Shown here piece after piece: positions 27,462-38,725 of a stretch of DNA of 64,000 nucleotides. Every line of letters starts with the position of its first letter. Position 1 is the first letter of the stretch. The notes under the pieces were generated by a model. The model saw nothing but the letters and a program-made list of their open reading frames with translations, was not told the DNA's origin and did no database searches. Made by a program: the position numbers and the translations under genes. Where the stretch lies: assembly GCA_002279355.1 (NCBI GenBank), contig NCBV01000005.1:1-64000 (forward strand), given 5' to 3'. Origin of the DNA: Acidiphilium sp. 37-60-79. GTDB lineage: Bacteria; Pseudomonadota; Alphaproteobacteria; Acetobacterales; Acetobacteraceae.

Positions 27462-28886
27462 ATGATGAAAACCTTGTTTTTGCAGCCCCCGTCATTTGAT
27501 GGGTTCGATGGCGGTGCGGGATCGCGCTATCAGGCGAAGCGGGAAATCCGCTCATTCTGGTTTCCGACCTGGCTGGCTCAGCCGGCGGCGTTGATCCCTG
27601 GCTCCAAGCTGATCGATGCGCCGCCCGCCGGGCTGACCATGGCCGATGTGCTGCCCCATTCAAACGCGGCGGAGCTGGTGATTATTCACACCTCCACGCC
27701 GTCTTTTGCCAATGATGTGAAGGTGGCGGCGCGGATTAAGGAGCAGAACCCGCATGTGCTGATCGGCATGATCGGCGCGAAAGTGGCGGTGCAGGCGCAG
27801 GAAAGCTTGGAGCGGGCGGCGCCGGTGGATTTTGTCGCGCGCAATGAGTTTGATTTCACCATCAAAGAGATTGCCGAGGGCAAGGATTTTGCTTCGGTGG
27901 ATGGGATTTCCTATCGGGACGCGGCGGGCGCGATTGTGCATAATAAGGATCGGGCGGTGCTCGAGGATATGGACAGCCTGCCGTTTGTTTCGGATGTGTA
28001 TAAGCGCGATTTGCGGATGGAGGATTACTTCATCGGCTATTTGATGCATCCCTACGTGTCGCTGTACACCGGACGCGGTTGCAAATCGCGCTGCACCTTC
28101 TGCTTATGGCCGCAGACGGTGGGTGGGCATCGCTATCGGACCCGCTCGGTTGAGCATGTGATTGCCGAGGTGAAGCAGATCCAGCGCGATTTTCCGCAAA
28201 TGAAGGAATTGTTTTTCGACGATGACACGTTCACCGATAATTTGCCGCGCGCCGAGGCGATTGCGCGGGAATTGGGCAAGCTGGGGGTGACGTGGTCGTG
28301 CAATGCCAAGGCGAATGTGCCGCGTGATACGCTGAAAATATTGCGTGACAATGGCTTGCGGCTGCTGCTGGTGGGGTATGAATCCGGCAATCAGCAGATT
28401 TTGCACAATATCAAAAAGGGTATGCGTATTGAGGTGGCTCGGCAATTCACCAAGGATTGTCATGAGTTGGGCATTAAAATCCATGGCACCTTCATTCTTG
28501 GGCTGCCGGGCGAAAGCCATGAGACGATCCAAGAGACGATTGAGTTCGCCAAGGATATTAATCCGCACACGATCCAGGTTTCCTTGGCGGCGCCTTATCC
28601 GGGCACATTCCTGTATGATCAGGCGGTGGAAAATGGGTGGCTTGATGTGGCGAATGCCGAGTTGATCGATGATCATGGCGTTCAGATTGCCCCCCTGCAC
28701 TATCCGGATTTGAGCCATACTGAGATTTTTGAGAGCGTGGAGGTGTTCTACAAGAAGTTTTACTTCCGCGCGCCGAAAATTTTGTCCATTGTCAATGAGA
28801 TGATCCGCAGCCCGCAAATGATGAAGCGGCGGTTGCGTGAGGGTGTGGAGTTCCGCCGGTTCTTGCGTGAGCGGCACGCTGCTTAA
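27462..28886 (+). CDS. hpnJ: HpnJ, radical SAM enzyme of hopanoid cyclitol-ether synthesis
   Basis: About 474 residues. The N-terminal half is a B12-binding-like domain (KTLFLQPPSFDGFDGGAG start), and the radical SAM core begins at GRGCKSRCTFCLWPQT with the three cluster Cys residues (near 203-210). HpnJ contracts the glucosamine ring on bacteriohopanetetrol to the cyclitol ether, after HpnI adds the sugar and HpnK removes the acetyl group. AAGGA at 27449-27453 is eight bases from the ATG at 27462; 27465 is nearly equivalent. The C-terminal region overlaps the hpnK start by about 20 bases. Confidence 0.93.
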   Translation: MMKTLFLQPPSFDGFDGGAGSRYQAKREIRSFWFPTWLAQPAALIPGSKLIDAPPAGLTMADVLPHSNAAELVIIHTSTPSFANDVKVAARIKEQNPHVLIGMIGAKVAVQAQESLERAAPVDFVARNEFDFTIKEIAEGKDFASVDGISYRDAAGAIVHNKDRAVLEDMDSLPFVSDVYKRDLRMEDYFIGYLMHPYVSLYTGRGCKSRCTFCLWPQTVGGHRYRTRSVEHVIAEVKQIQRDFPQMKELFFDDDTFTDNLPRAEAIARELGKLGVTWSCNAKANVPRDTLKILRDNGLRLLLVGYESGNQQILHNIKKGMRIEVARQFTKDCHELGIKIHGTFILGLPGESHETIQETIEFAKDINPHTIQVSLAAPYPGTFLYDQAVENGWLDVANAELIDDHGVQIAPLHYPDLSHTEIFESVEVFYKKFYFRAPKILSIVNEMIRSPQMMKRRLREGVEFRRFLRERHAA

Positions 28887-29685
28887 AACCAGTGATGTTG
28901 TATTTTCTGCTGACGATTTCGGGCTGACCGAGAGCGTTAACGAGGCTGTTGAGCAGGCGCACCTCGATGGGGTGTTGACCCAGGCCAGCCTGATGGTGGC
29001 CGGGCCTGCGGCCTCGGATGCGGTGGTCCGGGCGCAGCGTCTGCCCGGGCTGCGGGTTGGGTTGCATCTGGTGCTCGTGGAGGGCGATTCGGTGCTGGGG
29101 CATCACGCCTTGCCGCAGATTACGGGCACGGATGGGCGCTTTGGCCGCGATCAGGCTTCTTTGGGAGTGCGGTATTTTTTTTCGTCCGCCGCGCGGCGGG
29201 AATTGGCGGCGGAAATTCGGGCGCAATATGCCGCATTCAGAGCGACGGGATTGCCGCTCCATCATGTTGACGCTCACAAACATATGCATTTGCACCCGAC
29301 TGTGGCGGCGTTGCTGATCGATATCGGCCGTGAGTTTGGGCTGACGCGGGTGCGCGTGCCGAGGGAGCCGCCTCGCGTGCTGGCCGCGTGTGGGCATCGG
29401 CCCGGATGGGGCGATCATGCGCTCTATGCGTGGTCGCGGGTGCTGCGCGGGCAAGTGCGCCGGGCGGGGCTTGATTGCGATGAGCAGGTGTTTGGCATTG
29501 CCTGGTCCGGCCAGATGACCGAGGCGCGGGTGCGGCGATTGCTGGCGCACATGCCGCCGGGGCGGAGCGAGATTTATTTTCACCCGGCGATCGAGAGCGA
29601 TTCGGCGCTGCAGTCGCTGATGCCCGATTATCGGCATCGCGAGGAATTCGAGGCGTTATTGGGGCTGAAATTTCCGATTTCTTAA
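28867..29685 (+). CDS. hpnK: HpnK, hopanoid N-deacetylase (YdjC family)
   Basis: About 272 residues with the YdjC-type fold: FSADDFGLTESVNEAV near the start gives the metal-binding Asp pair, and HHVDAHKHMHLHP supplies the His ligands. HpnK removes the acetyl group from the N-acetylglucosaminyl head of the hopanoid before HpnJ acts. GTG at 28867 lies closest to the family start and overlaps hpnJ; GTG at 28837 would add ten residues. Neither has a strong ribosome-binding site, in keeping with coupling to hpnJ. No further hopanoid gene follows on this strand. Confidence 0.9.
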   Translation: MSGTLLKTSDVVFSADDFGLTESVNEAVEQAHLDGVLTQASLMVAGPAASDAVVRAQRLPGLRVGLHLVLVEGDSVLGHHALPQITGTDGRFGRDQASLGVRYFFSSAARRELAAEIRAQYAAFRATGLPLHHVDAHKHMHLHPTVAALLIDIGREFGLTRVRVPREPPRVLAACGHRPGWGDHALYAWSRVLRGQVRRAGLDCDEQVFGIAWSGQMTEARVRRLLAHMPPGRSEIYFHPAIESDSALQSLMPDYRHREEFEALLGLKFPIS

Positions 29686-29840
29686 TCAATAATCGGCGGT
29701 GAATCCGATAAATGCTCGGTAAAATTGACTTTAAGTTGTAATTTCCAAAGATTGAATGGCGTTAAGGCAGCATTGACCTGTTGTTAACTGGTGCTCGGTA
29801 GCAACCGATCCGGACACACCGTTTTCAACAGGGGATTTTT

Positions 29841-31808
29841 ATGCCACCGAAACAATCAATTGAGTTCGTCACCGTGCAGAGTGGCGTCGGTCAGGTTCAG
29901 CAATTCGCGATCGACGCAGCGGCGGCGGGGTCGATCCAGCTTGAGCTGACCAAGGTGATCAGCACGGCGGTGATTGAGCAGACCTCGTTCAATCCGGTGA
30001 GCGCGACCATGCTGAGCATCAATGCGGATGGTAGTTCGGCGGCATCGGGTTTGAGCGTGCCGAGCGGGGCAAATGCCTATACGCTATCGGATTATCTCTA
30101 TGTGACCGGCACGGTGACCAGCGGGGCGAGCTTGGCGCTGCCGAGCATTACCGTGGGCACCGATCGCGGTTTTGCAGGCTATGTGTTTGGCTTTGATGGC
30201 AGCGAGACCGTGACGGGCGGGGCGGGATTGAACCAACTCGCGGTGACCGGAGCAACGACCAACCTGACCTGGGACCCGCAGGGCGGGGTTGGGATGGATA
30301 CGATCATGGCCGGGGGCGGCAATAATAATTTTACCCTCGATGGCAAGAATTATACGGTGGCGATCGCGAGCGGCAATAACACGGTCGATGCGATTGCTAA
30401 TATTGCTGGCGGGCAGAGCTATAATACGATTTCGACCAGCGGCGGCAATAACCAGATCGCCCTGACGGCGGGTGATAACACGGTGATCTCGGGTGGCAAC
30501 GATCATGTGGTGGCGTTCGATAATAATAACGCGATTACCATGACGGGTAGCGGATTTGTCGGGTTGCATGCGGGAACGTCGGGTAATTCATTGTTAGCGG
30601 CGGGCGGCGGCGTGGTGAATATTGGCGGAACCCGGCAATCGGTCACCTCGACCGGATCGAGCCAGATCAATCTGGGCGGCGATGCCAGCACGCTGAGCAT
30701 CAGCGGGGCATTGGATGCGATGATCACTGGCAATGCCAATAGTGTGACATCGAGCGCGACAGCACCGATGGCGGTGTTTGGCCAGAATAATTTAATCCAA
30801 GGCGGGCCGCTTGGGGATATTTTCGCGTATGGCTCGGGCAATACCGTGGTCGGGGCGGGTGCGGACACGATTTTGGGCAATGGCAGTAATAATCTGATCA
30901 ATGACAGTGCGGGCGGGGTTATTTTTGCCGCCGGGACCAATGATTCGATTGTGGCGACCGGGAGTGCGTTTGTGGTGCTTGGCGGGGCGGGCGCGTCGGA
31001 TTTTGCCACGTTGGGTGGCACGGCTTTTGGCTATTTGCAGGGCAATGACCAGGTGGATGCCACCGGGTCGAACGCGGTGATGTTTGTCACTGGAAATAAC
31101 ATCGCGACCGTGGGTGCTGGGGGATATGTGTATGATTTCGGCGGCAGCAACACGGTGCAGGCGAGCGGCTCAACGGCGATCTATGGCGGGCGCGGCAGCG
31201 TGGTGTTTATCAATGCGGCCAATGCGCATGCGCTGATCACCCGTGGGACGGGCAGCGTGACGGCCGAGGGCGGTGCGGGTAGTTTGCGCGCCTATGGCGG
31301 CACCGATGGCAATAATTTGCTGGTGGGCGGCACTGGCGCAAATATGCTGGTGGGCGAGGGTAGTGGCGATACGCTGATGGCCGGGGCGGGGAGTATTAAT
31401 GCGCTCTATGCCGGTTCGGGCAATGAGACGCTGAGTGCGGCCAGCACCAGCGGTGCGGTGACCATGAACGGCGCCTCAGGTAATTTTGCCAGCACGCTGA
31501 TGGTTGGTGGTAATGGCACGAACATGTTTGTCGGCGGCTTGGGGGCGGCCACGATGATCGGCGGCGCGAATGCGGCGCTGAATAATTTCGTGTTCGGTGC
31601 GGCGGGTCAGGGTGCTCGTGATCTGATTAGCAATTTCCGGGCGGGCACTGACACGCTGACATTGAATTCAGGCGTGACAATTGTCACCGAGACGTCCGCG
31701 ACCGCTGGGCTGACCGTGCAGCTCAGCGATGGCGCGAGTGTGACCTTTAGCGGGCTGACGGGCCGGTTGACCGGCTCGCTCACCAATAATGGCAGCGTTT
31801 GGACATAG
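29841..31808 (+). CDS. Secreted glycine/asparagine-rich repeat protein (RTX-like beta-solenoid)
   Basis: This 655-residue protein is almost entirely short irregular repeats rich in Gly, Asn, Thr, Ala and Val, such as GGGNNNFTL, SGGNNQIAL and GGNDHVVAF, which predict a beta-helix. A late block, LLVGGTGANMLVGEGSGDTLMAGAGS, is RTX-like, and FVFGAAGQGARDLISNFRAGTDTLTL matches the end of RTX/M10-type calcium-binding modules. It lacks a Sec signal, so type I secretion is likely, but no transporter is nearby. AGGGGA precedes the ATG; a TTGACT-17-AAGATT promoter candidate lies about 110 bases upstream (about 29727-29755). No catalytic domain is seen; an adhesive or surface-layer role is a guess. Confidence 0.75.
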   Translation: MPPKQSIEFVTVQSGVGQVQQFAIDAAAAGSIQLELTKVISTAVIEQTSFNPVSATMLSINADGSSAASGLSVPSGANAYTLSDYLYVTGTVTSGASLALPSITVGTDRGFAGYVFGFDGSETVTGGAGLNQLAVTGATTNLTWDPQGGVGMDTIMAGGGNNNFTLDGKNYTVAIASGNNTVDAIANIAGGQSYNTISTSGGNNQIALTAGDNTVISGGNDHVVAFDNNNAITMTGSGFVGLHAGTSGNSLLAAGGGVVNIGGTRQSVTSTGSSQINLGGDASTLSISGALDAMITGNANSVTSSATAPMAVFGQNNLIQGGPLGDIFAYGSGNTVVGAGADTILGNGSNNLINDSAGGVIFAAGTNDSIVATGSAFVVLGGAGASDFATLGGTAFGYLQGNDQVDATGSNAVMFVTGNNIATVGAGGYVYDFGGSNTVQASGSTAIYGGRGSVVFINAANAHALITRGTGSVTAEGGAGSLRAYGGTDGNNLLVGGTGANMLVGEGSGDTLMAGAGSINALYAGSGNETLSAASTSGAVTMNGASGNFASTLMVGGNGTNMFVGGLGAATMIGGANAALNNFVFGAAGQGARDLISNFRAGTDTLTLNSGVTIVTETSATAGLTVQLSDGASVTFSGLTGRLTGSLTNNGSVWT

Positions 31809-31898
31809 GTGATTGCGCGGCTCTACGCGCATGATCGGCTGAGGCGACAAATCCGGACCGGTGAGCGCGATCAACGCCGCCTGTCTGGATCGTTGCGT

Positions 31899-32297
31899 TC
31901 AGCCTGGGTTATATTGGCTATCGGTGACCGGCTCGAGCCAATCAACCGGGGAGCCATTCAGCCTTTCCTGGATCGCGATATGGCTCATCGCCGAGGTGGC
32001 GGTGGCGCCATGCCAATGTTTCTCGCCGGGGGCGAAGCTGATGACATCGCCAGGGCGAATCACCTCGATTGACCCGCCTTCGCGCTGAACCCAGCCGCAG
32101 CCCGCAGTGACAATGAGGGTTTGGCCGAGCGGATGGGTGTGCCAAGCGGTGCGGGCGCCGGGCTCGAAAGTGACCAGGGCGCCGCCAGCCCGTGCCGGTT
32201 CGGCGGCGGTGAAGAGCGGATCGATCCGCACAATGCCGGTGAACCAGTCTGCTGGGCCTTTGGCCGAGGGCTGTGTGCCTGCGCGTTTGATATCCAT
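31899..32297 (-). CDS. Cupin protein, HNL/carboxymuconolactone-associated type
   Basis: About 132 residues form a single cupin barrel with the metal-binding motif [17 protein letters not shown] (two His) and the second motif [16 protein letters not shown]. Close relatives include small manganese cupins that act as bacterial hydroxynitrile lyases or accompany stress-related genes; the reaction here is not known. The ATG at 32297 is preceded by GGAG-type sequence and precedes [13 protein letters not shown], the usual start. The upstream open frame of 74 codons is antisense to the EexN-like gene and rejected. Confidence 0.85.
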   Translation of the reverse strand: MDIKRAGTQPSAKGPADWFTGIVRIDPLFTAAEPARAGGALVTFEPGARTAWHTHPLGQTLIVTAGCGWVQREGGSIEVIRPGDVISFAPGEKHWHGATATSAMSHIAIQERLNGSPVDWLEPVTDSQYNPG

Positions 32298-32432
32298 AAC
32301 TCGCTCCTGAAGGGGGGCCGGTGGTGCAACCGGCAACCGCTCATTTAGGCGGTCTGATTGGTCGGGAAAAGGGCGTGGTGAGCCGTGATTGATCGGCTTG
32401 GCGGGATGGGCGGGCGGCGCTAGAATGGCGAC

Positions 32433-32657
32433 GTGGTGAAACGGGTCCAACAGCGCGGTGCCAAGCCGGTGATTATAGTGATCGCGCTGAGCGTGGCGCT
32501 TGCTGGATGTGCGGGGCAATCACCTCAGAGCTATTATCGCAAACATCCGCACGGGCTGATGCGCGAAGTGGTGAAGTGCGAGAATAATGGCGGGGCGTTG
32601 GCCGCAACGCCAGCCTGTCAGGCGGCGTTGCGGGTGAATGATCGGCTGTTTTATTAG
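32433..32657 (+). CDS. EexN-like small lipoprotein
   Basis: This 74-residue protein starts with GTG (32433, or GTG at 32436), has a hydrophobic signal and lipobox LAGC (Cys26), and a mature part [21 protein letters not shown] followed by a second Cys region ACQAALRVN. This resembles the EexN/entry-exclusion lipoprotein family, a (W/Y)Y..H....... C pattern widespread in small chromosomal lipoproteins and not limited to conjugative plasmids. No conjugation genes are nearby. Its stop codon is the first base pair of the first of three consecutive palindromes. Confidence 0.65.
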   Translation: MVKRVQQRGAKPVIIVIALSVALAGCAGQSPQSYYRKHPHGLMREVVKCENNGGALAATPACQAALRVNDRLFY

Positions 32658-32688
32658 AGCGTGATTGCTTATCATCAATCACGCTCTA
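32655..32688. terminator. Perfect 13-base-pair hairpin after EexN-like gene
   Basis: TAGAGCGTGATTG (32655-32667) and CAATCACGCTCTA (32676-32688) pair perfectly around an eight-base loop, and CTTTATTT follows. It includes the gene's stop codon and can act as a terminator. The same kind of palindrome is a common dispersed repeat in alphaproteobacterial genomes, so it may also be a repeat unit. Confidence 0.6.
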
Positions 32689-32701
32689 GCCTTTATTTGC
32701 C

Positions 32702-32758
32702 GATCAATTTCATTGGTTTAGGTCCAATCTTTCGATTCGACCCAAACCAATATTGATC
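32702..32758. repeat. Second palindrome of the array
   Basis: Arms ATTGGTTTAGGTC (32712-32724) and GACCCAAACCAAT (32739-32751) pair with one mismatch. They are extended by GATCAAT (32702-32708) and ATTGATC (32752-32758), with a three-base bulge on the left side. Confidence 0.6.
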
Positions 32759-32810
32759 TAGTGTCCCGATTCTGAAATCCGTTGGATTTCGGAATCAGAG
32801 TGGACACTAG
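32758..32810. repeat. Third palindrome of the array
   Basis: Outer arms CTAGTGTCC (32758-32766) and GGACACTAG (32802-32810) are perfect; inner arms GATTCTGAAATCC (32768-32780) and GGATTTCGGAATC (32784-32796) pair with one G-T type mismatch around a three-base loop. An asymmetric AGAGT bulge lies between the two stems. It abuts the second palindrome. Confidence 0.65.
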
Positions 32811-32848
32811 AAAATTCAATGATTTAGTGGCCTGCTTATCCCTGAAAT

Positions 32849-33712
32849 TCATCTAAGGGTGATCAGCGAGGACGTATCCCAGCGCTTGCCGCCTTTGGCT
32901 TGCACGTCGGCGTAGAATTGATCGACCAACGCGGTGAGCGGTAGGGGGGCCGCGCTGGCTCGGCCTTGATCGAGGCAGATGCCGAGATCTTTGCGCATCC
33001 AATCCACCGCGAAGCCGAAATCGAATTTTCGTTCGGTCATGGTTTTCCAACGATTTTCCATTTGCCAGCTTTGGGCTGCACCTTTGGAAATCGCACCGAT
33101 AACGGTGGCGACATCAAGCCCGTTGGCCTCGGCGAAATGCAAGGCTTCGGCGAGGCCTTGGACCACGCCGGCGATGCAAATCTGGTTGACCATTTTAGCG
33201 AGTTGGCCACTGCCGGGACCGCCAATATGGCTGATATTGGCGCCAAAACAGCCCATCGGCTCGACTGCCTTGGCGAAATCGGCGTCGCTGCCGCCGACCA
33301 TCACGGTGAGACGGCCCGCTTGCGCGCCCGCTTGACCGCCGGAGACCGGCGCATCGAGGAAACCAAGCCCCTGCCCTGCCGCGATGCCGTGCAAGTCGCG
33401 CGCAATGGTCGCGGAGGCGGTGGTGTGATCGACAAACATCGCCCCTGCCGCCATGCCATGAAACGCACCGTCGGGGCCGGTGGTGATGCTGCGCAAATCA
33501 TTATCATTACCGACGCAGGCAAACACGATATCCGCGCCGCGTGCCGCCTCCGCCGGGGTGGCGGCGGTGCTGCCGCCGAATTCGCTGACCCAAGCCTCGG
33601 CTTTGGCCTTGGTGCGGTTATAGACGGTGACACTGTGATGGCCTTTGGTGACCAGATGGCCCGCCATCGGGTAGCCCATGACGCCGAGGCCGAGAAATGC
33701 CAATTTTGCCAA
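32849..33712 (-). CDS. NAD(P)-dependent beta-hydroxyacid dehydrogenase (HIBADH/GarR family)
   Basis: This 287-residue enzyme has the N-terminal dinucleotide-binding motif FLGLGVMGYPMAGHL and the family's substrate-side motif FLDAPVSGGQAGAQAG, followed by the catalytic Lys region GSGQLAKMVNQI. Candidate substrates are 3-hydroxyisobutyrate (valine breakdown) or tartronate semialdehyde. The start codon is TTG at 33712, chosen because GGAG lies seven bases upstream. It follows a CoA-transferase and HMG-CoA lyase on the same strand, suggesting branched-chain amino acid or organic acid catabolism. Confidence 0.88.
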   Translation of the reverse strand: MAKLAFLGLGVMGYPMAGHLVTKGHHSVTVYNRTKAKAEAWVSEFGGSTAATPAEAARGADIVFACVGNDNDLRSITTGPDGAFHGMAAGAMFVDHTTASATIARDLHGIAAGQGLGFLDAPVSGGQAGAQAGRLTVMVGGSDADFAKAVEPMGCFGANISHIGGPGSGQLAKMVNQICIAGVVQGLAEALHFAEANGLDVATVIGAISKGAAQSWQMENRWKTMTERKFDFGFAVDWMRKDLGICLDQGRASAAPLPLTALVDQFYADVQAKGGKRWDTSSLITLR

Positions 33713-33750
33713 TTTTTTGCTCCTGCTTTGGTGATGATTTAGGGGGGGGG

Positions 33751-34929
33751 TTAAGTAATGACGTGATCGTGACGGAGTTGGGTGATGGAGGCCTCGTCAT
33801 AGCCAAGCTCGGCGAGAATGTCGGTATTATGCTGGCCCGGTGTTGGAATATCGTGCCTGAGCGTGGTGCGTGCGCCGTCAAAGCTCATCGGCAGACCGGG
33901 GATGGGCATCGAGCGGCCATCGGGGAGCGTTACCGAGAGCAGGCCGCCGGATTGGGTGAGATGCGGGTCGTTAAACAGATCGGCGGGTTTGGCGATCGGC
34001 GCAAAGGGCAGGCCGAGCGTTTCGCAGCGGGCGGCGAGGTCCGCACGGCGATAGGTGCGAAAGCAATCGGCGATGATCGGAATGGTGCGCGCACGCGCGG
34101 CGCGGCGGGCGGCTTGGGTGGTGAGGGTAGGATCATTGGCGAGGGTGGCGAGGGCAAAATCGGTGCAGAGAATTTGCCACTGGCTGTCAGTGACGACGCC
34201 GATGAAAATACGCTCGCCATCGGCGGTGTCAAAAATATCATAGACCGGCCAAGCCACGTCACGCGCGCTCATCGGCTTGGGTTCGACGCCGGTGATGAAG
34301 CCTTGGGCCATATGCTGGGCCATCAGGAGTGATACCGATTCGAACAGGCTCGATTGTACATGCTGGCCACGCCCGGTTTTGCTGCGCTCGGCGAGGGCTG
34401 CGAGGATCGCGACCACGCCGAATGTGCCGCCCATGATATCGATTACCGAGGCGCCCGCACGCAGCGGCTGGCCGATCGGGCCGGTCATGTAGGCGAGGCC
34501 GCCCATCATTTGCACCACCTCATCGAGGGCGGTGCGATGCTCATAAGGGCCGGGGAGAAAGCCTTTCAGCGAGCAATAAATCAAGCGCGGATTTCGGGCT
34601 GCACACGCAGCAAAGCCGAGGCCGAGCTTCTCCAATGCGCCGGGGCGGAAATTTTCGGTGAGAATATCCGCGCTGGCGATCAACCGTTGGGCGATTTCCA
34701 GGCCAGATGGTGATTTCAGATCAAGGGTGAGGCTGCGTTTATTGCGGCTGGTCATCGCGAAAAAGCCGATGCCGGAGCCTTCGAGGCTGCGGGTGTTATC
34801 GCCCTTGGGGGCGGGCTCGATTTTGATCACGTCGGCGCCGAGATCGCCCAGGATCAGACCGGCCATCGGGCCCATCACCATATGGGCGAATTCAATCACC
34901 CGCAGGCCGGCGAGCGGGGTGGCGCTCAT
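33751..34929 (-). CDS. CaiB/BaiF-family CoA-transferase
   Basis: This 392-residue protein is a class III CoA-transferase. LRVIEFAHMVMGPMAGLILGDLGADVIKIE at the start and NKRSLTLDLKSPSGLEIAQ are typical; the catalytic Asp is expected at around residue 165, in the ASVIDIMGGTFGV region. It moves CoA between carboxylic acids, substrate unknown. It overlaps the HMG-CoA lyase gene by four bases upstream and is followed 38 bases later by the dehydrogenase, so the three are a likely operon for acyl-CoA or branched-chain catabolism. Confidence 0.88.
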   Translation of the reverse strand: MSATPLAGLRVIEFAHMVMGPMAGLILGDLGADVIKIEPAPKGDNTRSLEGSGIGFFAMTSRNKRSLTLDLKSPSGLEIAQRLIASADILTENFRPGALEKLGLGFAACAARNPRLIYCSLKGFLPGPYEHRTALDEVVQMMGGLAYMTGPIGQPLRAGASVIDIMGGTFGVVAILAALAERSKTGRGQHVQSSLFESVSLLMAQHMAQGFITGVEPKPMSARDVAWPVYDIFDTADGERIFIGVVTDSQWQILCTDFALATLANDPTLTTQAARRAARARTIPIIADCFRTYRRADLAARCETLGLPFAPIAKPADLFNDPHLTQSGGLLSVTLPDGRSMPIPGLPMSFDGARTTLRHDIPTPGQHNTDILAELGYDEASITQLRHDHVIT

Positions 34930-35846
34930 GCGGCGGCGCGGAAAATGCGGGGGATGCCCGCTTTAGCGACGTGGCCGTGCAGGGGCTCGGCGGGCAAGCC
35001 CGCATGCAGGATTTTGCGCGCCTCGATCAGGGCTTGGAGATCGATGCCAGTGCGAAATCCCATTGCTTCGATCATGAACACCAAATCCTCGGTGACGATA
35101 TTGCCCGAAGCGCCAGGGGCGAACGGGCAGCCGCCGAGGCCGGCGAGGGCTGAGTCGAAATCGCGGATGCCCGCTTCCAGCCCGGCCAGGGCGTTGGCGA
35201 GGCCCAGGCCCATCGTATCGTGCAAATGCAGACCGTGCAGCACCGGGCCGATTTCAGCGCGCACGGCGCGGACCAGCGATTTGATGGCGCCAGGATTGGC
35301 GTAGCCGACCGTGTCGGCCAAGCCGATTGAGGTGACGCCCGCTTGCGCGAGCGCGGTGACCACGCGCAGGACCTGGGCTTCTGGGATTACCCCATCGAAC
35401 GAGCAGCCAAAGGCGGTGGAGCAGGCGACTTCGAGTTCCGCCGGATGATTTTCGCTGCGCAACCACGCAACGATCCGGGCGATTTCCGCGACCTGTTCAT
35501 CCGGGCTGCGATTGAGATTGGCGCGGGAATGACCCTCGCTGACCGAGACCGGGATGCTGACCCGGTGCGCCCCTGCGGCGATGGCGGCTTGGGTGCCGCG
35601 CAGATTGGGGGCCAGGGCGACGACGGTGAGGTTGGGGATGGCGACCGCAGCACGGACAATCGCATCGGTATCGGCCATTTGCGGGAGAAGTTTGGCGGGC
35701 ACGAAGCTGCCGACTTCGATTTCGCGCAGACCGGCCGCCGCGAGGGCTTCGATCCAGGCGATTTTGGTCGGGGTGGCCATGATGGTTTTGGCCATTTGCA
35801 GCCCATCACGCGGGCCTACTTCGCAAATCGTGACGAATTCAGTCAT
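34926..35846 (-). CDS. mvaB: Hydroxymethylglutaryl-CoA lyase
   Basis: About 306 residues form a DRE-TIM metallolyase: CEVGPRDGLQ near residue 10 starts the barrel and HLHDTMGLGLANA supplies metal-binding His residues; GCPFAPGASGN carries the active-site Cys. The enzyme splits HMG-CoA to acetoacetate and acetyl-CoA at the end of leucine catabolism, although related lyases act on methylmalyl- or other hydroxyacyl-CoA. The ATG at 35846 gives the family start; the frame extends far upstream into the aconitase gene, where it is only a shadow. It overlaps the CoA-transferase by four bases. Confidence 0.9.
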   Translation of the reverse strand: MTEFVTICEVGPRDGLQMAKTIMATPTKIAWIEALAAAGLREIEVGSFVPAKLLPQMADTDAIVRAAVAIPNLTVVALAPNLRGTQAAIAAGAHRVSIPVSVSEGHSRANLNRSPDEQVAEIARIVAWLRSENHPAELEVACSTAFGCSFDGVIPEAQVLRVVTALAQAGVTSIGLADTVGYANPGAIKSLVRAVRAEIGPVLHGLHLHDTMGLGLANALAGLEAGIRDFDSALAGLGGCPFAPGASGNIVTEDLVFMIEAMGFRTGIDLQALIEARKILHAGLPAEPLHGHVAKAGIPRIFRAAA

Positions 35847-35925
35847 GACGCATCTCCCTGATGGGGAAGATGTGCGACCGGACCTTGCTTTAGGCAAGGC
35901 CCGGCGGCGCAATTCTGATGGTTGA

Positions 35926-38613
<2,688 letters not shown>

Positions 38614-38725
38614 TCTGATAATCCTTTTTCGCTTGGATCGACGCTGCGCCCCGATGGCTGCACTTGACGGCGCGGTTTAATCACGCGAACGCGGGGACGT
38701 CCATGCACAATTTTCTCTCCTAGCC

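Noticed and set aside
32433-32657. Conjugative entry-exclusion function for the EexN-like lipoprotein
   Set aside because: The family is widespread on chromosomes and no conjugation genes are nearby.
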